This document shows, piece by piece, positions 15,688-24,659 of a DNA stretch of 64,000 nucleotides. Source of the DNA: Nevskia sp035651715. GTDB lineage: Bacteria; Pseudomonadota; Gammaproteobacteria; Nevskiales; Nevskiaceae. Both the position numbers and the translations under genes were made by a program. Below the pieces are notes generated by a model. That model was given only the letters and a program-made list of their open reading frames with translations, did not search any database and was not told where the DNA came from. Numbering within the stretch: the stretch's first letter is position 1; each line of letters begins with the position of its first letter. The stretch spans positions 1 to 64,000 of the forward strand of contig DASRFD010000049.1 in the NCBI GenBank assembly GCA_035651715.1, written 5' to 3'.

Positions 15688-16710
15688 ATGGCCGGGACGG
15701 GGGCAAGCGCGGAAGTGCGGGGCATGGTGCCCAGCGCCTACGTGCGCCTGCTTTACGAATACCTGGAGCGCCAGGGCCTGGACCCGCGCCGGCTGCTGCG
15801 CGAGCCGCCGCCGCAGGCGGCCGACCGCGGCGGCGGCCGCTATCCCGTGGCGCGCTGGCGGGCGCTGCTGGAGCGCGCCGCCGCCGCGCTGGACGACCCC
15901 CTGCTCGGCCTCAAGCTCGGCCGCAGCATCACCCCGGCGCACCTCGGGGTGATCGGCTACGTCCTGCTCGCCTGCGGCAACCTCGGCGCCGCGCTGCAGC
16001 GGCTGGAGCAGTACCAGCGCCTGGTTTACGACGTGAACCCCATGCGCACCCAGGCCGAAGGCACGGCAGTGGTGCTGGAGTGGGGCGTGGAGCAGGGCCG
16101 CCCCGGTTCGCTGGCCGACGAGACCGCCATCGCCGCCCTGGTCCAGATGGCGCGGGACCTCAGCGGCAGGCGCTTCGCGCCGGACGAGGTCGGCTTCGTC
16201 AACCCCGCGCCCGCCAGCCTCAAGCCCTACCGCGACTGGTTCGGCTGCCCGGTGCGCTTCGGCCAGCCCCGCACCACCTTGCGCTTCCCGGCGCGGTACC
16301 TCGGCCTGCCGCTGCGACAGCCGGATGCCGCACTGCTGGCGCTGCTGCAGCGGCAGGCCGATGCGCTGCTGGCCGAGCTGCCCGGCAGCGACGACCTGGA
16401 GCAGTCGGTGCGCCGCTGCATCGTGCGGCTCAGCCGCGAGGGGCAGGTGGCGCTGGAGCGCGTCGCCGCCGAGCTGCACACCACGCCGCGGACCCTGCAC
16501 CGCAGGCTGGAGGAGCGCGGTCGCAATTTCCGCGGCTTGCGCGAGGACACGCGCCGCCGCCTCGCCGAGGACTACCTGCGCGATCCGCGCCTGCGGCTGG
16601 TCGAGATTGCGCAGCTGCTGGGATTCTCGGAGCAGAGCGCGTTCAGCCGCTCGTTCCGGCGCTGGACGGGCGAGACGCCCAAGCGCTGGCGGGACGCGCA
16701 GAAGGGCTAG
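15688..16710 (+). CDS. AraC-family regulator, OruR/ArgR type
   Basis: A 340-residue protein with an N-terminal Arabinose_bd-type domain (LLGLKLGRSITPAHLGVIGY). A C-terminal AraC DNA-binding domain follows, with VAAELHTTPRTLHRRLEERG and IAQLLGFSEQSAFSRSFRRW. ATG 15688 is used; ATG 15724 is a possible shorter start (MVPSAYVRLLYEYLER). It is divergent from the sterol-desaturase-type gene. It resembles the regulator at 12285 in domain plan but is a different protein. Its TAG overlaps the convergent HAD stop by four bases (16707-16710). Confidence 0.85.
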   Translation: MAGTGASAEVRGMVPSAYVRLLYEYLERQGLDPRRLLREPPPQAADRGGGRYPVARWRALLERAAAALDDPLLGLKLGRSITPAHLGVIGYVLLACGNLGAALQRLEQYQRLVYDVNPMRTQAEGTAVVLEWGVEQGRPGSLADETAIAALVQMARDLSGRRFAPDEVGFVNPAPASLKPYRDWFGCPVRFGQPRTTLRFPARYLGLPLRQPDAALLALLQRQADALLAELPGSDDLEQSVRRCIVRLSREGQVALERVAAELHTTPRTLHRRLEERGRNFRGLREDTRRRLAEDYLRDPRLRLVEIAQLLGFSEQSAFSRSFRRWTGETPKRWRDAQKG

Positions 16711-17351
16711 ACCCCCAACACCCCGAGCACCTCGTCCAGCCGGCGGATCGACCGCACCGGCGCCGGAATCTGCGGATCCGCCTGTTCCGGCTGGAAGGCC
16801 AGCACCCGCATCCCCGCCGCCAATGCCGCCTGCACGCCCACCAGGCTGTCCTCCACCACCAGGCAGGCGGCCGGCTCGGCGCCCAGCGCCCGCGCCGCGT
16901 GCAGGAACAGCCCCGGGTCCGGTTTCCAGGTCTGCAACTCGTAGCCGCTGAAGATGCGGTCCTCGAAGTAGGGCAGCAGCCCGGTGAGGCTCAGGCTCAG
17001 CTCGATTTTCTCGCGCGGCCCGCTCGAGGCGACGCAGATCGGGATGGCGCGATCGTGCAGGGCGCGCACCAGTTCCGGCGCGCCGGGGACGGGCCGCAGT
17101 TCGCGGCGGAAGGTTGCGGCGGTGCGCAGCCGCACCTGGGCGACGAAGTCCTCCGGCAGGGGCTTGCCGAGCCAGACGCGGATCTGGGCGACGCAGTCGT
17201 CCAGCCTCCAGCCGCGGAACAGCCGGTTGGTTTCCTTCAACGGCCGCCGCACGCCGAGCTCCGCCGCCATCTCCAGCAGGACCCTGGTGCCCAGCTCCTC
17301 GCTGTCGACCAGGGTGCCGTCGACGTCGAACAGCACCAGCGCCGGGCGCAT
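16707..17351 (-). CDS. HAD-family phosphatase (beta-phosphoglucomutase-like)
   Basis: The 214-residue protein shows all HAD motifs: LFDVDGTLVDSEE (motif I with both Asp), VASSGPREK (motif II Ser), WKPDPGLFLHAA (motif III Lys) and VVEDSLVGVQAA (motif IV Asp). The cap is the small helical type of subfamily IA, as in beta-phosphoglucomutase, CbbY and Gph. It probably dephosphorylates a small phospho-metabolite. It starts 11 bases after the membrane methyltransferase-like gene and is downstream of eutBC, so it is likely last in that transcription unit. The substrate is not predictable from sequence. Confidence 0.85.
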   Translation of the reverse strand: MRPALVLFDVDGTLVDSEELGTRVLLEMAAELGVRRPLKETNRLFRGWRLDDCVAQIRVWLGKPLPEDFVAQVRLRTAATFRRELRPVPGAPELVRALHDRAIPICVASSGPREKIELSLSLTGLLPYFEDRIFSGYELQTWKPDPGLFLHAARALGAEPAACLVVEDSLVGVQAALAAGMRVLAFQPEQADPQIPAPVRSIRRLDEVLGVLGV

Positions 17352-17362
17352 CGCGGCGGCGT

Positions 17363-18787
17363 TCAGCGCCGCGCCGCCTTGGCCAGCTTGGCCGGCTTCT
17401 CCCGGGGCGGAGCCGGCGCCTGCGCCTGCGGCGCCGCGGCGCCCGCGGGCGGCTTGTAGCGGAAGATCGGGAACAGGCGGCCGACCCAGCGCATGATGCC
17501 GTGCTCCTCCATCCACAGCGCATAGGCGACGTAGTCCGGATCGCGCAGGCTGAGGTGGTTCTCCTCGGTCCGCGCGCGCAGGTAGTACACCAGGTTGAGC
17601 AGGCCGATCAGGCAGCAGTTGCGCAGCGCGTCGTACCACTGCGCCTGCGGCTCCCACACCCAGGGCACCGAGATGATCCACCAGCTCAGGTTCTTCGACA
17701 GGTAGGCCGGGTGCTTGGTGAAGCGGTAGGGGCCGCTGGTGATGACGCCGCGGTAGGTCAGGTTGGAGAAGCGCATGCCGAACGACACCGTCGCCAGGCC
17801 GTAGATGAACACCAGCACGATGATTGCGGCCGCCCACAGGCTGCGCAGCGCGGGGTAGGCGGCCAGCCAGTTGTCCCAGTAGACGCTGTCGTCGTAGTGC
17901 AGGTAGGTGCCGCCGATGATCGAGTAGAACGGCTGGTAGCACATCAGCGCGATGACCCAGCCGAAGGCGGTGGGCTCGGTGCTGCGGATGTGCGAATCGA
18001 ACAGGCGCAGGGTGATGGTGTAGCCGACCACGCAGAACAGCAGGTCGACCATGTATCCGATGTCGTAAAGGAACTGGTACCAGTTGTGCCAGTCGGTGCG
18101 GAAGTTGAGGTAGGCGGCGCCGAGCGAGCCCACCTCGCCGGCCAGGTACACCGCCATCAGCGGCAGAAAGAAGGCCTTCACCGTCCAGCCCATGAAGTGA
18201 TTGCGCAGTTCCGGGCCTTCGATGCAGTTGCGGCCCAGCACCAGCATGCCGAGCTGCCAGTAGCCGTCGTTCGGCTGGTGCAGGCGTCGCTGGATCCAGG
18301 CGAAGTAGAACGGCGCCAGCGGCACCACCACCCAGGCCAGGGCGGTGATGTAGGCCCAGAAGGGGCCGTAGAAGCGGTTGCGGTCCAGCGAGTACTCGGG
18401 GAACAGCCAGTAGACGAAGCCGATGATCGCCAGCGTCGCGGCGAAGCCGAGCAGGCGCACCACCAGCCGCCCGGCGTCGAACGGCCGCAGCGGCTGCGGC
18501 GCGAGGCCGCTGCCGGGATTGCGGTAGCTGCGCTGCCAGAACAGCTCGCCGCCGCCGATGATGGCGACCACCACGCCGCAACCGACCATGGCGATCAGCA
18601 GGTGGTTGTTGGCGATGCTGCCGAGATCGCCCGGCAGCGGCCCGATCAGGGCGTCGAGCGCCGGCCCCCACTGCAGCAGCACCAGGATCGCGCCGAGGCC
18701 GCCGGCGAGGCCGAGCAGGCTGAGGCCGAGATGGGCGGCGGAGCGCGGCACTTGCGCGGGCGCGGCGGGTTGGCTGGGTGCGGGCAT
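17363..18787 (-). CDS. ICMT/PEMT-like integral membrane methyltransferase
   Basis: A 474-residue protein with about ten hydrophobic segments. The C-terminal part carries TSGPYRFTKHPAYLSKN, which fits the G-P-Y-x-x-x-K/R-H-P-x-Y signature of isoprenylcysteine carboxyl methyltransferase and phospholipid methyltransferases. EENHLSLRDPDYVAY follows, as in those families, which use S-adenosylmethionine in the membrane. The N-terminal half is extra membrane sequence. The last 40 residues are a Pro/Ala/Lys-rich cytoplasmic tail. The gene lies between eutC and a HAD phosphatase. The acceptor substrate is unknown; a lipid is the natural guess. Confidence 0.7.
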   Translation of the reverse strand: MPAPSQPAAPAQVPRSAAHLGLSLLGLAGGLGAILVLLQWGPALDALIGPLPGDLGSIANNHLLIAMVGCGVVVAIIGGGELFWQRSYRNPGSGLAPQPLRPFDAGRLVVRLLGFAATLAIIGFVYWLFPEYSLDRNRFYGPFWAYITALAWVVVPLAPFYFAWIQRRLHQPNDGYWQLGMLVLGRNCIEGPELRNHFMGWTVKAFFLPLMAVYLAGEVGSLGAAYLNFRTDWHNWYQFLYDIGYMVDLLFCVVGYTITLRLFDSHIRSTEPTAFGWVIALMCYQPFYSIIGGTYLHYDDSVYWDNWLAAYPALRSLWAAAIIVLVFIYGLATVSFGMRFSNLTYRGVITSGPYRFTKHPAYLSKNLSWWIISVPWVWEPQAQWYDALRNCCLIGLLNLVYYLRARTEENHLSLRDPDYVAYALWMEEHGIMRWVGRLFPIFRYKPPAGAAAPQAQAPAPPREKPAKLAKAARR

Positions 18788-18868
18788 GCGTGGTCCTGAA
18801 GGTCCCTGGCGCTGGTCGGACGGGTGGTCAGCTAGTGTTGCATGCTCCCGGCGCTGCGTTCAAAGCGA

Positions 18869-19648
18869 TCAGCCGGCCGGCGGAGCGTCCAATGCCCGCG
18901 CCGGGTCGAACTGCAGCTTCACGCCGGACAAGCCCTTGGCCAGGGCGGCGCGCAGCAGGGCCGCCAGCTGCGCCGCGGCCTCGGCGTAGCCCAGGCCCTG
19001 CGGCCGGATGTTGGAGATGCAGTTGCGTTCGGCATCGTGCCGGCCGACCCGCGGCGCGTAGGTGAGGTAGGCGCCGAGGCTGTCCGGCGACGACAGGCCG
19101 GGACGCTCGCCGATGAGGCTGACGGCCACGCGGGCGCCGAGCCGCTCGCCGACCTCGTCGGCCAGCGCCACGCGTGCCCGCGTCGCGATCACCAGCGGCG
19201 CCAGGCTCAGGCCGCCCAGCCAGGGCCGCAGCGCGCGCAGCAGCGGTGCGGCATGCCGCTGCAGCGCCACCGCGGAAAGGCCGTCACCGAGCACAAGCGC
19301 CAGGTCGGCGCCGCCGCCGGCCGGCAGTGCCGCCAGTGACTCCGGGGCGAGCCGGCGGCCCCAGTCCGGCCGCGCCAGGTAAGCGCCCTGGTCCGGCGCG
19401 CGGCTGCGCACCTCCAGCACCGGCCACCCTTCTGCTTCCAGCGCGGCGCGCAGCGCCGCCGCGTCGAGCGGCGCCAGCACGGCGTCGCGCGCCTGGGCAT
19501 GGGCCAGCTCGAAGGCCAGTACCTCGCGCGTCGGCAGGCTGGCGCCGCTGCGGCCCAGGGCGATGCGCGCGGCGGTGTGGCGGCGCAGCGCGGCCCAGCC
19601 GTCCTCGTTCACCGGCGCGGCGTGCGGGTCGCGGCGCTTCAGGCTCAT
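18869..19648 (-). CDS. eutC: Ethanolamine ammonia-lyase small subunit EutC
   Basis: The 259-residue subunit includes VNEDGWAALRRHTAARIALG at the N-terminus, LALVLGDGLSAVALQRHA, the LIGERPGLSSPDSLGAY segment and RNCISNIRPQGLGY near the end, all typical of EutC. With EutB it forms the adenosylcobalamin-dependent enzyme that converts ethanolamine to acetaldehyde and ammonia. ATG 19648 overlaps the eutB stop as ATGA, so the subunits are translationally coupled. The length is normal for the family. Confidence 0.95.
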   Translation of the reverse strand: MSLKRRDPHAAPVNEDGWAALRRHTAARIALGRSGASLPTREVLAFELAHAQARDAVLAPLDAAALRAALEAEGWPVLEVRSRAPDQGAYLARPDWGRRLAPESLAALPAGGGADLALVLGDGLSAVALQRHAAPLLRALRPWLGGLSLAPLVIATRARVALADEVGERLGARVAVSLIGERPGLSSPDSLGAYLTYAPRVGRHDAERNCISNIRPQGLGYAEAAAQLAALLRAALAKGLSGVKLQFDPARALDAPPAG

Positions 19649-21036
19649 GCCGCGGTCTCGGCAAAGGCGATCAGCTTCGGCAACGCAATGGCCCGCGCAT
19701 CGCACAGGCGCCCGCCGTCGTCGACGATGCCCTGCGCCTGCAGCCAGGCTTCGAACTCCGGCGCGTGGCGCAGGCTCAGCGCCCGGCGCAGGTACAGCGC
19801 GTCGTGGAAGCTGGTGCTCTGGTAGTTGAGCATGATGTCGTCGGCGCCCGGCACGCCCATGATGTAGTTGACGCCGGCGGCGCCGAGCAGCAGGAGCAGG
19901 TTGTCCATGTCGTCCTGGTCGGCCTCGGCGTGGTTGGTGTAGCACACGTCCACGCCCATCGGCAGGCCCAGCAGCTTGCCGCAGAAGTGGTCCTCCAGCG
20001 CGGCGCGCACGATCTGCTTGCCGTCGTAGAGGTACTCCGGGCCGATGAAGCCGACCACGGTGTTGACCAGCAACGGCGAAAAAGCGCGCGCCACGGCATA
20101 GGCGCGCGCTTCCATCGTCTGCTGGTCCACGCCGTGGTGCGCGCCGGCCGACAGCGCGCTGCCCTGGCCGGTCTCGAAGTACATGACGTGGTCGCCGAGC
20201 GTACCGCGCCGCAGCGACAGCGCGGCGTCGCGCCCCTCGCGCAACAGCCGCAGGTCGATGCCGAAGCTGCGGTTCAGCGCTTCGCTGCCGCCGATCGACT
20301 GGAACACCAGGTCCAGCGGCAGGCCGCGTTCGATCGCCTCGATCTGCCGCGTCAGGTGGGCCAGCACGCAGGACTGCGTCGGAATGTCGAAGCGCGCGAT
20401 CAGTTCGTCCAGCAGGCGCCACAGCCCGGCCAGCCTGGCCGGATCGTCGGTGGCCGGATTGATGCCGATCACCGCGTCGCCCGCGCCGTAGAGCAGGCCG
20501 TCGAGGATGCTGGCGGCAATGCCTTTCGGATCGTCGGTGGGATGGTTGGGCTGCAGCCGCACCGCCAGGCGGCCGGGCAGACCCAGCGTGTTGCGGAAGC
20601 GCGTCACCACGCTGCACTTGCGCGCCGCCAGGATCAGGTCCTGGTTGCGCATCAGCTTGCTCACCGCCGCGGCCATCTCCGGCGTCAGGCCGGGCGCCAG
20701 CGCGGCCAGGGCCGCCGTGTCGGCCCGGTCGGACAGCAGCCAGTCGCGGAATTCGCCGACGCTGAAGCCGTGCAGCGGGGCGAAGGCGGCGGCGTCGTGC
20801 GTGTCGACGATCAGCCGCGTCACCTCGTCGCTCTCGTAAGGCACCAGCGGTTGTTCGAGGAACTCCGGCAGCGGCAGGTCGGCGAGCGCCAGCTTGGCCG
20901 CGGCCCGCTCCTCGCGGCTGGCGGCGGCGATGCCGGCGAGCTGGTCGCCGGAACGCGCCGGGCTGGCCTTGGCCAGCAGCTCGCGCAGGTCGGCGAAGAC
21001 GTGGCTGCGGATGCCGATGCGCGCCGAGTAGCTCAT
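19645..21036 (-). CDS. eutB: Ethanolamine ammonia-lyase large subunit EutB
   Basis: A 463-residue protein with the EutB barrel sequence. Key stretches are FRNTLGLPGRLAVRLQPNHP, DAVIGINPATDD, MYFETGQGSALSAGAHHG, VVGFIGPEYLYDGKQI and VCYTNHAEADQDDMDN. It is the catalytic, cobalamin-binding subunit of ethanolamine ammonia-lyase. There are no microcompartment shell genes, no EutA reactivase and no ethanolamine permease nearby, so this is the short non-compartment type found in many proteobacteria, serving nitrogen or carbon supply. It lies 24 bases after a small exported-protein gene. Confidence 0.96.
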   Translation of the reverse strand: MSYSARIGIRSHVFADLRELLAKASPARSGDQLAGIAAASREERAAAKLALADLPLPEFLEQPLVPYESDEVTRLIVDTHDAAAFAPLHGFSVGEFRDWLLSDRADTAALAALAPGLTPEMAAAVSKLMRNQDLILAARKCSVVTRFRNTLGLPGRLAVRLQPNHPTDDPKGIAASILDGLLYGAGDAVIGINPATDDPARLAGLWRLLDELIARFDIPTQSCVLAHLTRQIEAIERGLPLDLVFQSIGGSEALNRSFGIDLRLLREGRDAALSLRRGTLGDHVMYFETGQGSALSAGAHHGVDQQTMEARAYAVARAFSPLLVNTVVGFIGPEYLYDGKQIVRAALEDHFCGKLLGLPMGVDVCYTNHAEADQDDMDNLLLLLGAAGVNYIMGVPGADDIMLNYQSTSFHDALYLRRALSLRHAPEFEAWLQAQGIVDDGGRLCDARAIALPKLIAFAETAA

Positions 21037-21060
21037 GCCGGACCGCGCCGTGCGCCGGTG

Positions 21061-21528
21061 TCAGGGCCGCGCCGCCGGCAGCAGCGCCGAGAGCGATTCG
21101 CCCAGCGGCGTGACCAGGTCCTCCAGCTGCCAGCAGCCGCTGGCGGCCGACCGGCGCAGCTTCAGCCGCACGGTGCGGGCCTGGCCGCCGTCGCCGGCGT
21201 AGCGCATCGCCACCACCGCGCGGTCGCCGTCCTGCGATTCGCGCTCGAAGCGCAGGGGCGGGGCGATGCTGCCGTCCGCCGCGCCCAGCCAGGGGTCGTA
21301 GCGCAGGCCGCAGCCCGGGTGCTTCTCCCAGCAGTCGCGCTGGGCCTGGAGGCGGCCCAGCAGCGGCGGCGCCACCAGTTCGCTCACCCGCTGCGGCGAT
21401 TCGTTGAAAAAGGAGTAGCCGGAGCGGTAGAAGGCTTGCGCGAAAGTTTCCGGATAGGGGGAGCAGGACTGCGCGGCCGCGGTGGCGGTCAGGCTGCCCA
21501 GCAGGCAGGCGGTCAACAATCGGCGCAT
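21061..21528 (-). CDS. Small exported protein of unknown function
   Basis: A 155-residue protein with a signal peptide (LLTACLLGSLTATAAAQ, cleavage near residue 20). The mature part has Cys residues that could form disulfides (AQSCSPY, RDCWEKHPGCG, SGCWQLED). The pattern of an N-terminal helix with FAQAFYRSGYSFF and a C-terminal beta part with RTVRLKL...GCWQLEDL loosely resembles DUF3828-type periplasmic proteins, but I do not rely on this. It is upstream of eutB on the same strand with a 24-base gap, so it may be co-transcribed. Confidence 0.7.
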   Translation of the reverse strand: MRRLLTACLLGSLTATAAAQSCSPYPETFAQAFYRSGYSFFNESPQRVSELVAPPLLGRLQAQRDCWEKHPGCGLRYDPWLGAADGSIAPPLRFERESQDGDRAVVAMRYAGDGGQARTVRLKLRRSAASGCWQLEDLVTPLGESLSALLPAARP

Positions 21529-21555
21529 GGAAGGTGCAGGCTCGTCGTATGCCGT

Positions 21556-21966
21556 TCAGGCCGGCGTGGCGATCTCATCATAGCCGCGTCCCAGGAACTG
21601 GATCAGGCAGAAGCCGTGGCCGAAGGGATCGGCGAGGTGGGCGATGCGGCCCCAGTCGTGCGTTTCCGGCTCGCCTTCCAGCGTGGCGCCGGCGGCCCGG
21701 GCACGGCTCAGCGCGGCGCCGAGATCCGGCACCACGAAGTCCAGGTGCACCGGCGTCCAGTGGCGGCGGTAATCGCGGCGCTGCTCCAGGGTTTTCGCGG
21801 CGCGGCTGCCGGACGCCTTCAACAGCAGGTAGAACGGCGCCGCGGCGCCCTGCAGCTCGACGCCGGCCGCGCCGAAGCGGCGGCTGGGGCGCAGCCCGAA
21901 AGCGCCGGTGTAGAAAGCGACGGCCCGGTCCAGGTCGTCGACGTCGATGTTGACCAGCAGGTCCAT
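21556..21966 (-). CDS. VOC-superfamily (glyoxalase/dioxygenase-like) protein
   Basis: A 136-residue single-domain VOC protein starting MDLLVNIDVDDLDRAVAFYT. Repeats of the beta-alpha-beta-beta-beta unit are visible, with VHLDFVVPDLGAALSRARAAG and HLADPFGHGFCLIQF in the second half. A His in VHLDF and Gln/Glu near the C-terminus could form the metal site. Start ATG 21966 is the first in-frame start near the family N-terminus. The reaction is not predictable. Neighbours on the same strand are the AhpD-like gene (59 bases upstream) and the small exported protein. Confidence 0.85.
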   Translation of the reverse strand: MDLLVNIDVDDLDRAVAFYTGAFGLRPSRRFGAAGVELQGAAAPFYLLLKASGSRAAKTLEQRRDYRRHWTPVHLDFVVPDLGAALSRARAAGATLEGEPETHDWGRIAHLADPFGHGFCLIQFLGRGYDEIATPA

Positions 21967-22025
21967 GGAAAAGCTCCGGCGGGAACGGCAGCCCGCAGTA
22001 TGCCGCCGCCGGAGCCGCAGCGGCT

Positions 22026-22370
22026 TCAGGCCGCGGCGTGCTGCTTGAACGCGTCGATGGTGCGCGCCGAGTAGACCAGTGCGGCGCCGGCGTTGACCGC
22101 GATCGCCACGCCCAAGGCTTCCGCCAGCTCCTCGCGAGCCGCGCCGGCCTTCGCCGCGGCGTCGGCATGCACCGTGATGCAGCCGTCGCAGCGCAGCGAT
22201 ACCGCCACCGCCAGCGCGATCAGTTCGCGGGTCTTGGCGTCGAGCTTGCCGGTCTGTTTGCCGGCGCCGGACAGCGCCAGGTAGCCCTTGATCGTGTCCG
22301 GGCTGAGCTTGCCGATCTCGCCAATGGTGGCGGACAGCTGGCCTTGGTAGTTCTTCCAGTCGAGCATCAT
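22026..22370 (-). CDS. AhpD-like carboxymuconolactone decarboxylase family protein
   Basis: A 114-residue protein of the one-domain CMD/AhpD fold. SLRCDGCITVHADAAAKAGA contains the CxxC-x3-H redox motif of AhpD-type alkylhydroperoxidases, so a thiol-dependent peroxide-reducing role is likely. Two adjacent ATG codons (22370, 22367) could start it. It follows the TehA-like gene with a 75-base gap and precedes a VOC gene, all divergent from an AraC regulator at 23582. AraC regulators with AhpD-like genes are a frequent pairing. Confidence 0.88.
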   Translation of the reverse strand: MMLDWKNYQGQLSATIGEIGKLSPDTIKGYLALSGAGKQTGKLDAKTRELIALAVAVSLRCDGCITVHADAAAKAGAAREELAEALGVAIAVNAGAALVYSARTIDAFKQHAAA

Positions 22371-22445
22371 GGGAATTCTCCTGTGGATCGGGGATTGGTT
22401 TTCCCCCGCGTGCGGCGGAGGGTAGGGGAGGCGGGGGCGTAATCT

Positions 22446-23465
22446 TCAGTTCTGCTTCACCGCGACTTCGGCGACCGCGGCAGCGCTCGCCGGAGCCGCC
22501 GCCTGCGGCGGCAGCAGCTTGCCCTGCAGCAGCAGTCCCAGTGTCTTCCAGGCCAGCGCGCCGATGATCAGGTTGGCGGCGACGAACAGCGCCGGAGCCA
22601 GCCAGGCGGCCGGGCCGGTATCGCCGCGCTCGGCCATGCGCATCGCCAGGGTCGGCAGGGCGGCGACGCCGAAGCTGAAGCCCCAGTAGGACGGTGCGAA
22701 CGGCTGCCGGCGGATCCAGGGCAGCAGCCGCAGAAGCAGCAGCGCCTGGAACAGGCCATAGCCAAGCATCGCCTGCGCCAGCAGGTCGGGTGCGCCCGAG
22801 CTGACCGCCAGGTAGCTGACGCCGCCGACCACCGGGGGCGCCAGCTGGATGCCCAGGGTCGGGCGCAGCGCTTCCGGCAGCGGCTCGTGCACCGCGGCGC
22901 GATGCAGGATCATCGACTCCATCGCCAGCCAGGCGAAGGCGCCGACGCCGAAGAACAGCGCGCCCACCTGCGGCCAGCCGAAGCCTGCGGCGGCGGTGCC
23001 GGCGACGAAGTTCTGCGCCACCATCGGCAGGTAGATCGTCGGCGTGACCTGCTCCGGCGCGAAACCGCCCTGCCAGAAACGGCCATAGAGATGGAGAGCC
23101 AGCGCCAGCTGCCCGGTCACGGCGATGCCGAACACCAGCAGCGCCGCCGGCCGCCACCAGGGCAGCAACAGCTGCGCCGCCAGCAGGCTCGACACCAGGC
23201 CCAGCGCGGCGAACGCCGACTGCACCGGGTGGCGGATCTCGGCCAGCGCCGCCTCGCGCTGCGCCAGCCACTTGCCGGCATAGGCGATCAGCAGGCTGAG
23301 CCATACCGCCAGCGCCGCCGCCGACAGCACTGCCGAAACCGTCTGCGGCAGCTGCCACAGGTGCACGCCGACGCGCCAGGCATTGGCCAGGGCCAGCAGG
23401 CCCACCGCGATGCCGAAGTACGCCACCGGCATCGGTCCCCGCTTTGCGACTTGCTGTGCACTCAT
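22446..23465 (-). CDS. TehA/SLAC1-family (TDT) transporter or channel
   Basis: A 339-residue membrane protein with about ten hydrophobic segments. It starts MSAQQVAKRGPMPVAYFGIA, and PVAYFGIAVGLLALANAWR is the family opening. RPTLGIQLAPPVVGGVSYLA is the conserved central motif of TehA and SLAC1-type anion channels and tellurite-resistance/dicarboxylate transporters. ATG 23465 is chosen as the first start before this motif; a longer frame upstream would run into the divergent AraC promoter. Probable role is passage of small anions or dicarboxylates across the inner membrane. Tellurite resistance is only a historical name. Confidence 0.85.
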   Translation of the reverse strand: MSAQQVAKRGPMPVAYFGIAVGLLALANAWRVGVHLWQLPQTVSAVLSAAALAVWLSLLIAYAGKWLAQREAALAEIRHPVQSAFAALGLVSSLLAAQLLLPWWRPAALLVFGIAVTGQLALALHLYGRFWQGGFAPEQVTPTIYLPMVAQNFVAGTAAAGFGWPQVGALFFGVGAFAWLAMESMILHRAAVHEPLPEALRPTLGIQLAPPVVGGVSYLAVSSGAPDLLAQAMLGYGLFQALLLLRLLPWIRRQPFAPSYWGFSFGVAALPTLAMRMAERGDTGPAAWLAPALFVAANLIIGALAWKTLGLLLQGKLLPPQAAAPASAAAVAEVAVKQN

Positions 23466-23581
23466 GACCGCTCTCCTTGAAGCTGGCGCGTGGCCGCGCC
23501 GGAATTCACGAGCACAGTCTGGGCCGCCGGGGTAAGATTCCGAATGCTTCGGAATCCACAAAAGTTGTCCAATCGTCTCAA

Positions 23582-24592
23582 ATGGACGCCCTGAGCCGGC
23601 TGGTGGGCCTGCTCGACCCGCGCGGGCGCATGGACCTGCGCTGCCTGTTCGGCCAGGCCTGGAGCGCGCCGCACCAGGCGAGCGGCCCGTGGCGGGCGCC
23701 CTTCCACATCGTGCTGCGCGGCGAGTGCGAGCTGGTGCTGGCGCCGTCGAAGACGACGCTGCGCCTCGGCCCGGGCAGCCTGCTGCTGTTGCCGCGCGGC
23801 GCCGCGCACGAGCTGCGCGGCGTGCGCGGGCAGCGCGCCACCCCGGTCCGCTCGCGCGACGGCGAGCTGCTGACCTTGAAGACCAACCTGGCACGCCCGG
23901 AGCAGGCCGACGTGGAGATCCTCTGCGGCGAGCTGGAGTTCACCGGCCGCCGCCGCAGCGTGCTGCTGGAAGCGCTGCCCGAGGCGCTGCTGGTGAAGTT
24001 CGGCCGGGAAGAGGACGGGGGCGAGGGCTTTGCCCGGCTCGAGCACCTGGTCCGCCTGATGGCGCAGGAAGTCGAGCAGAACCGGCCCGGCGCGGCGGTG
24101 ATCGTGGCCGAGTTGTCCGGCACCTTGTTCACGCTGGCGCTGCGCGCGCACCTGGAGTCGCAGCCGCAGCTGCGCGGGGTGCTCGGCCTGCTGGCCAATC
24201 CGCGCCTGGGACCGGCGCTGCAGGCCATGCTGGAGGAGCCGCAGAAGCCGTGGACGGTGCAGGCGCTGGCGCGGCGCTGCAACCTGTCGCGCGCCAGCTT
24301 CGCCCGCGAGTTCAGCCGTCACTCCGAGCTGGCGCCGCTGCGGCTGCTGACGGCGCTGCGCATGGAACTGGCGGCGCAGCAGCTGGCGCGCGGCGGCCAG
24401 GACACCGCCGCGGTCGGCGAGGCGGTGGGCTACCGCTCCGAGGCCGCGTTCAACCGCGCCTTCGCCCGCTTCGCCGGCACCACGCCGGGGCGCTTCCGCC
24501 GAATGGGGGTGCCGGGGCAAGCCCGCGAGCCGGACCGCCGCTTGCAAGGGCGCAGTCAGGCGCCGGGTCCGCGCCGAAAGTCGGAACTCTGA
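23582..24592 (+). CDS. AraC-family regulator with N-terminal cupin
   Basis: The 336-residue regulator begins MDALSRLVGLLDPRGRMDLR. A cupin-type sensor domain (residues about 10-190) includes PFHIVLRGECELVL and GSLLLLPRGAAHEL. The C-terminal AraC domain contains LARRCNLSRASFAREFSRHS and VGEAVGYRSEAAFNRAFARF. ATG 23582 is preferred to an in-frame ATG at 23477, which would lie almost at the divergent gene. It is divergent from the TehA-AhpD-VOC genes, its likely targets. This subgroup often senses small molecules and controls oxidoreductase or AhpD-like genes. Confidence 0.87.
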   Translation: MDALSRLVGLLDPRGRMDLRCLFGQAWSAPHQASGPWRAPFHIVLRGECELVLAPSKTTLRLGPGSLLLLPRGAAHELRGVRGQRATPVRSRDGELLTLKTNLARPEQADVEILCGELEFTGRRRSVLLEALPEALLVKFGREEDGGEGFARLEHLVRLMAQEVEQNRPGAAVIVAELSGTLFTLALRAHLESQPQLRGVLGLLANPRLGPALQAMLEEPQKPWTVQALARRCNLSRASFAREFSRHSELAPLRLLTALRMELAAQQLARGGQDTAAVGEAVGYRSEAAFNRAFARFAGTTPGRFRRMGVPGQAREPDRRLQGRSQAPGPRRKSEL

Positions 24593-24659
24593 AAAGCGCC
24601 GGCAGGCAAAAGCCCGTTTGCGCGCGCCGTGCTTCCGGGGGTCCTTGCCTGACCTGGTT

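Noticed and set aside
19645..21036. Ethanolamine microcompartment operon
   Set aside because: No shell protein, EutA, EutG, EutE or permease gene lies near eutBC in the window.
19174..22074. Long plus-strand frame of 966 codons across eutBC
   Set aside because: It is antisense to eutB, eutC and a VOC gene and has only low-complexity composition, so it is a shadow frame.
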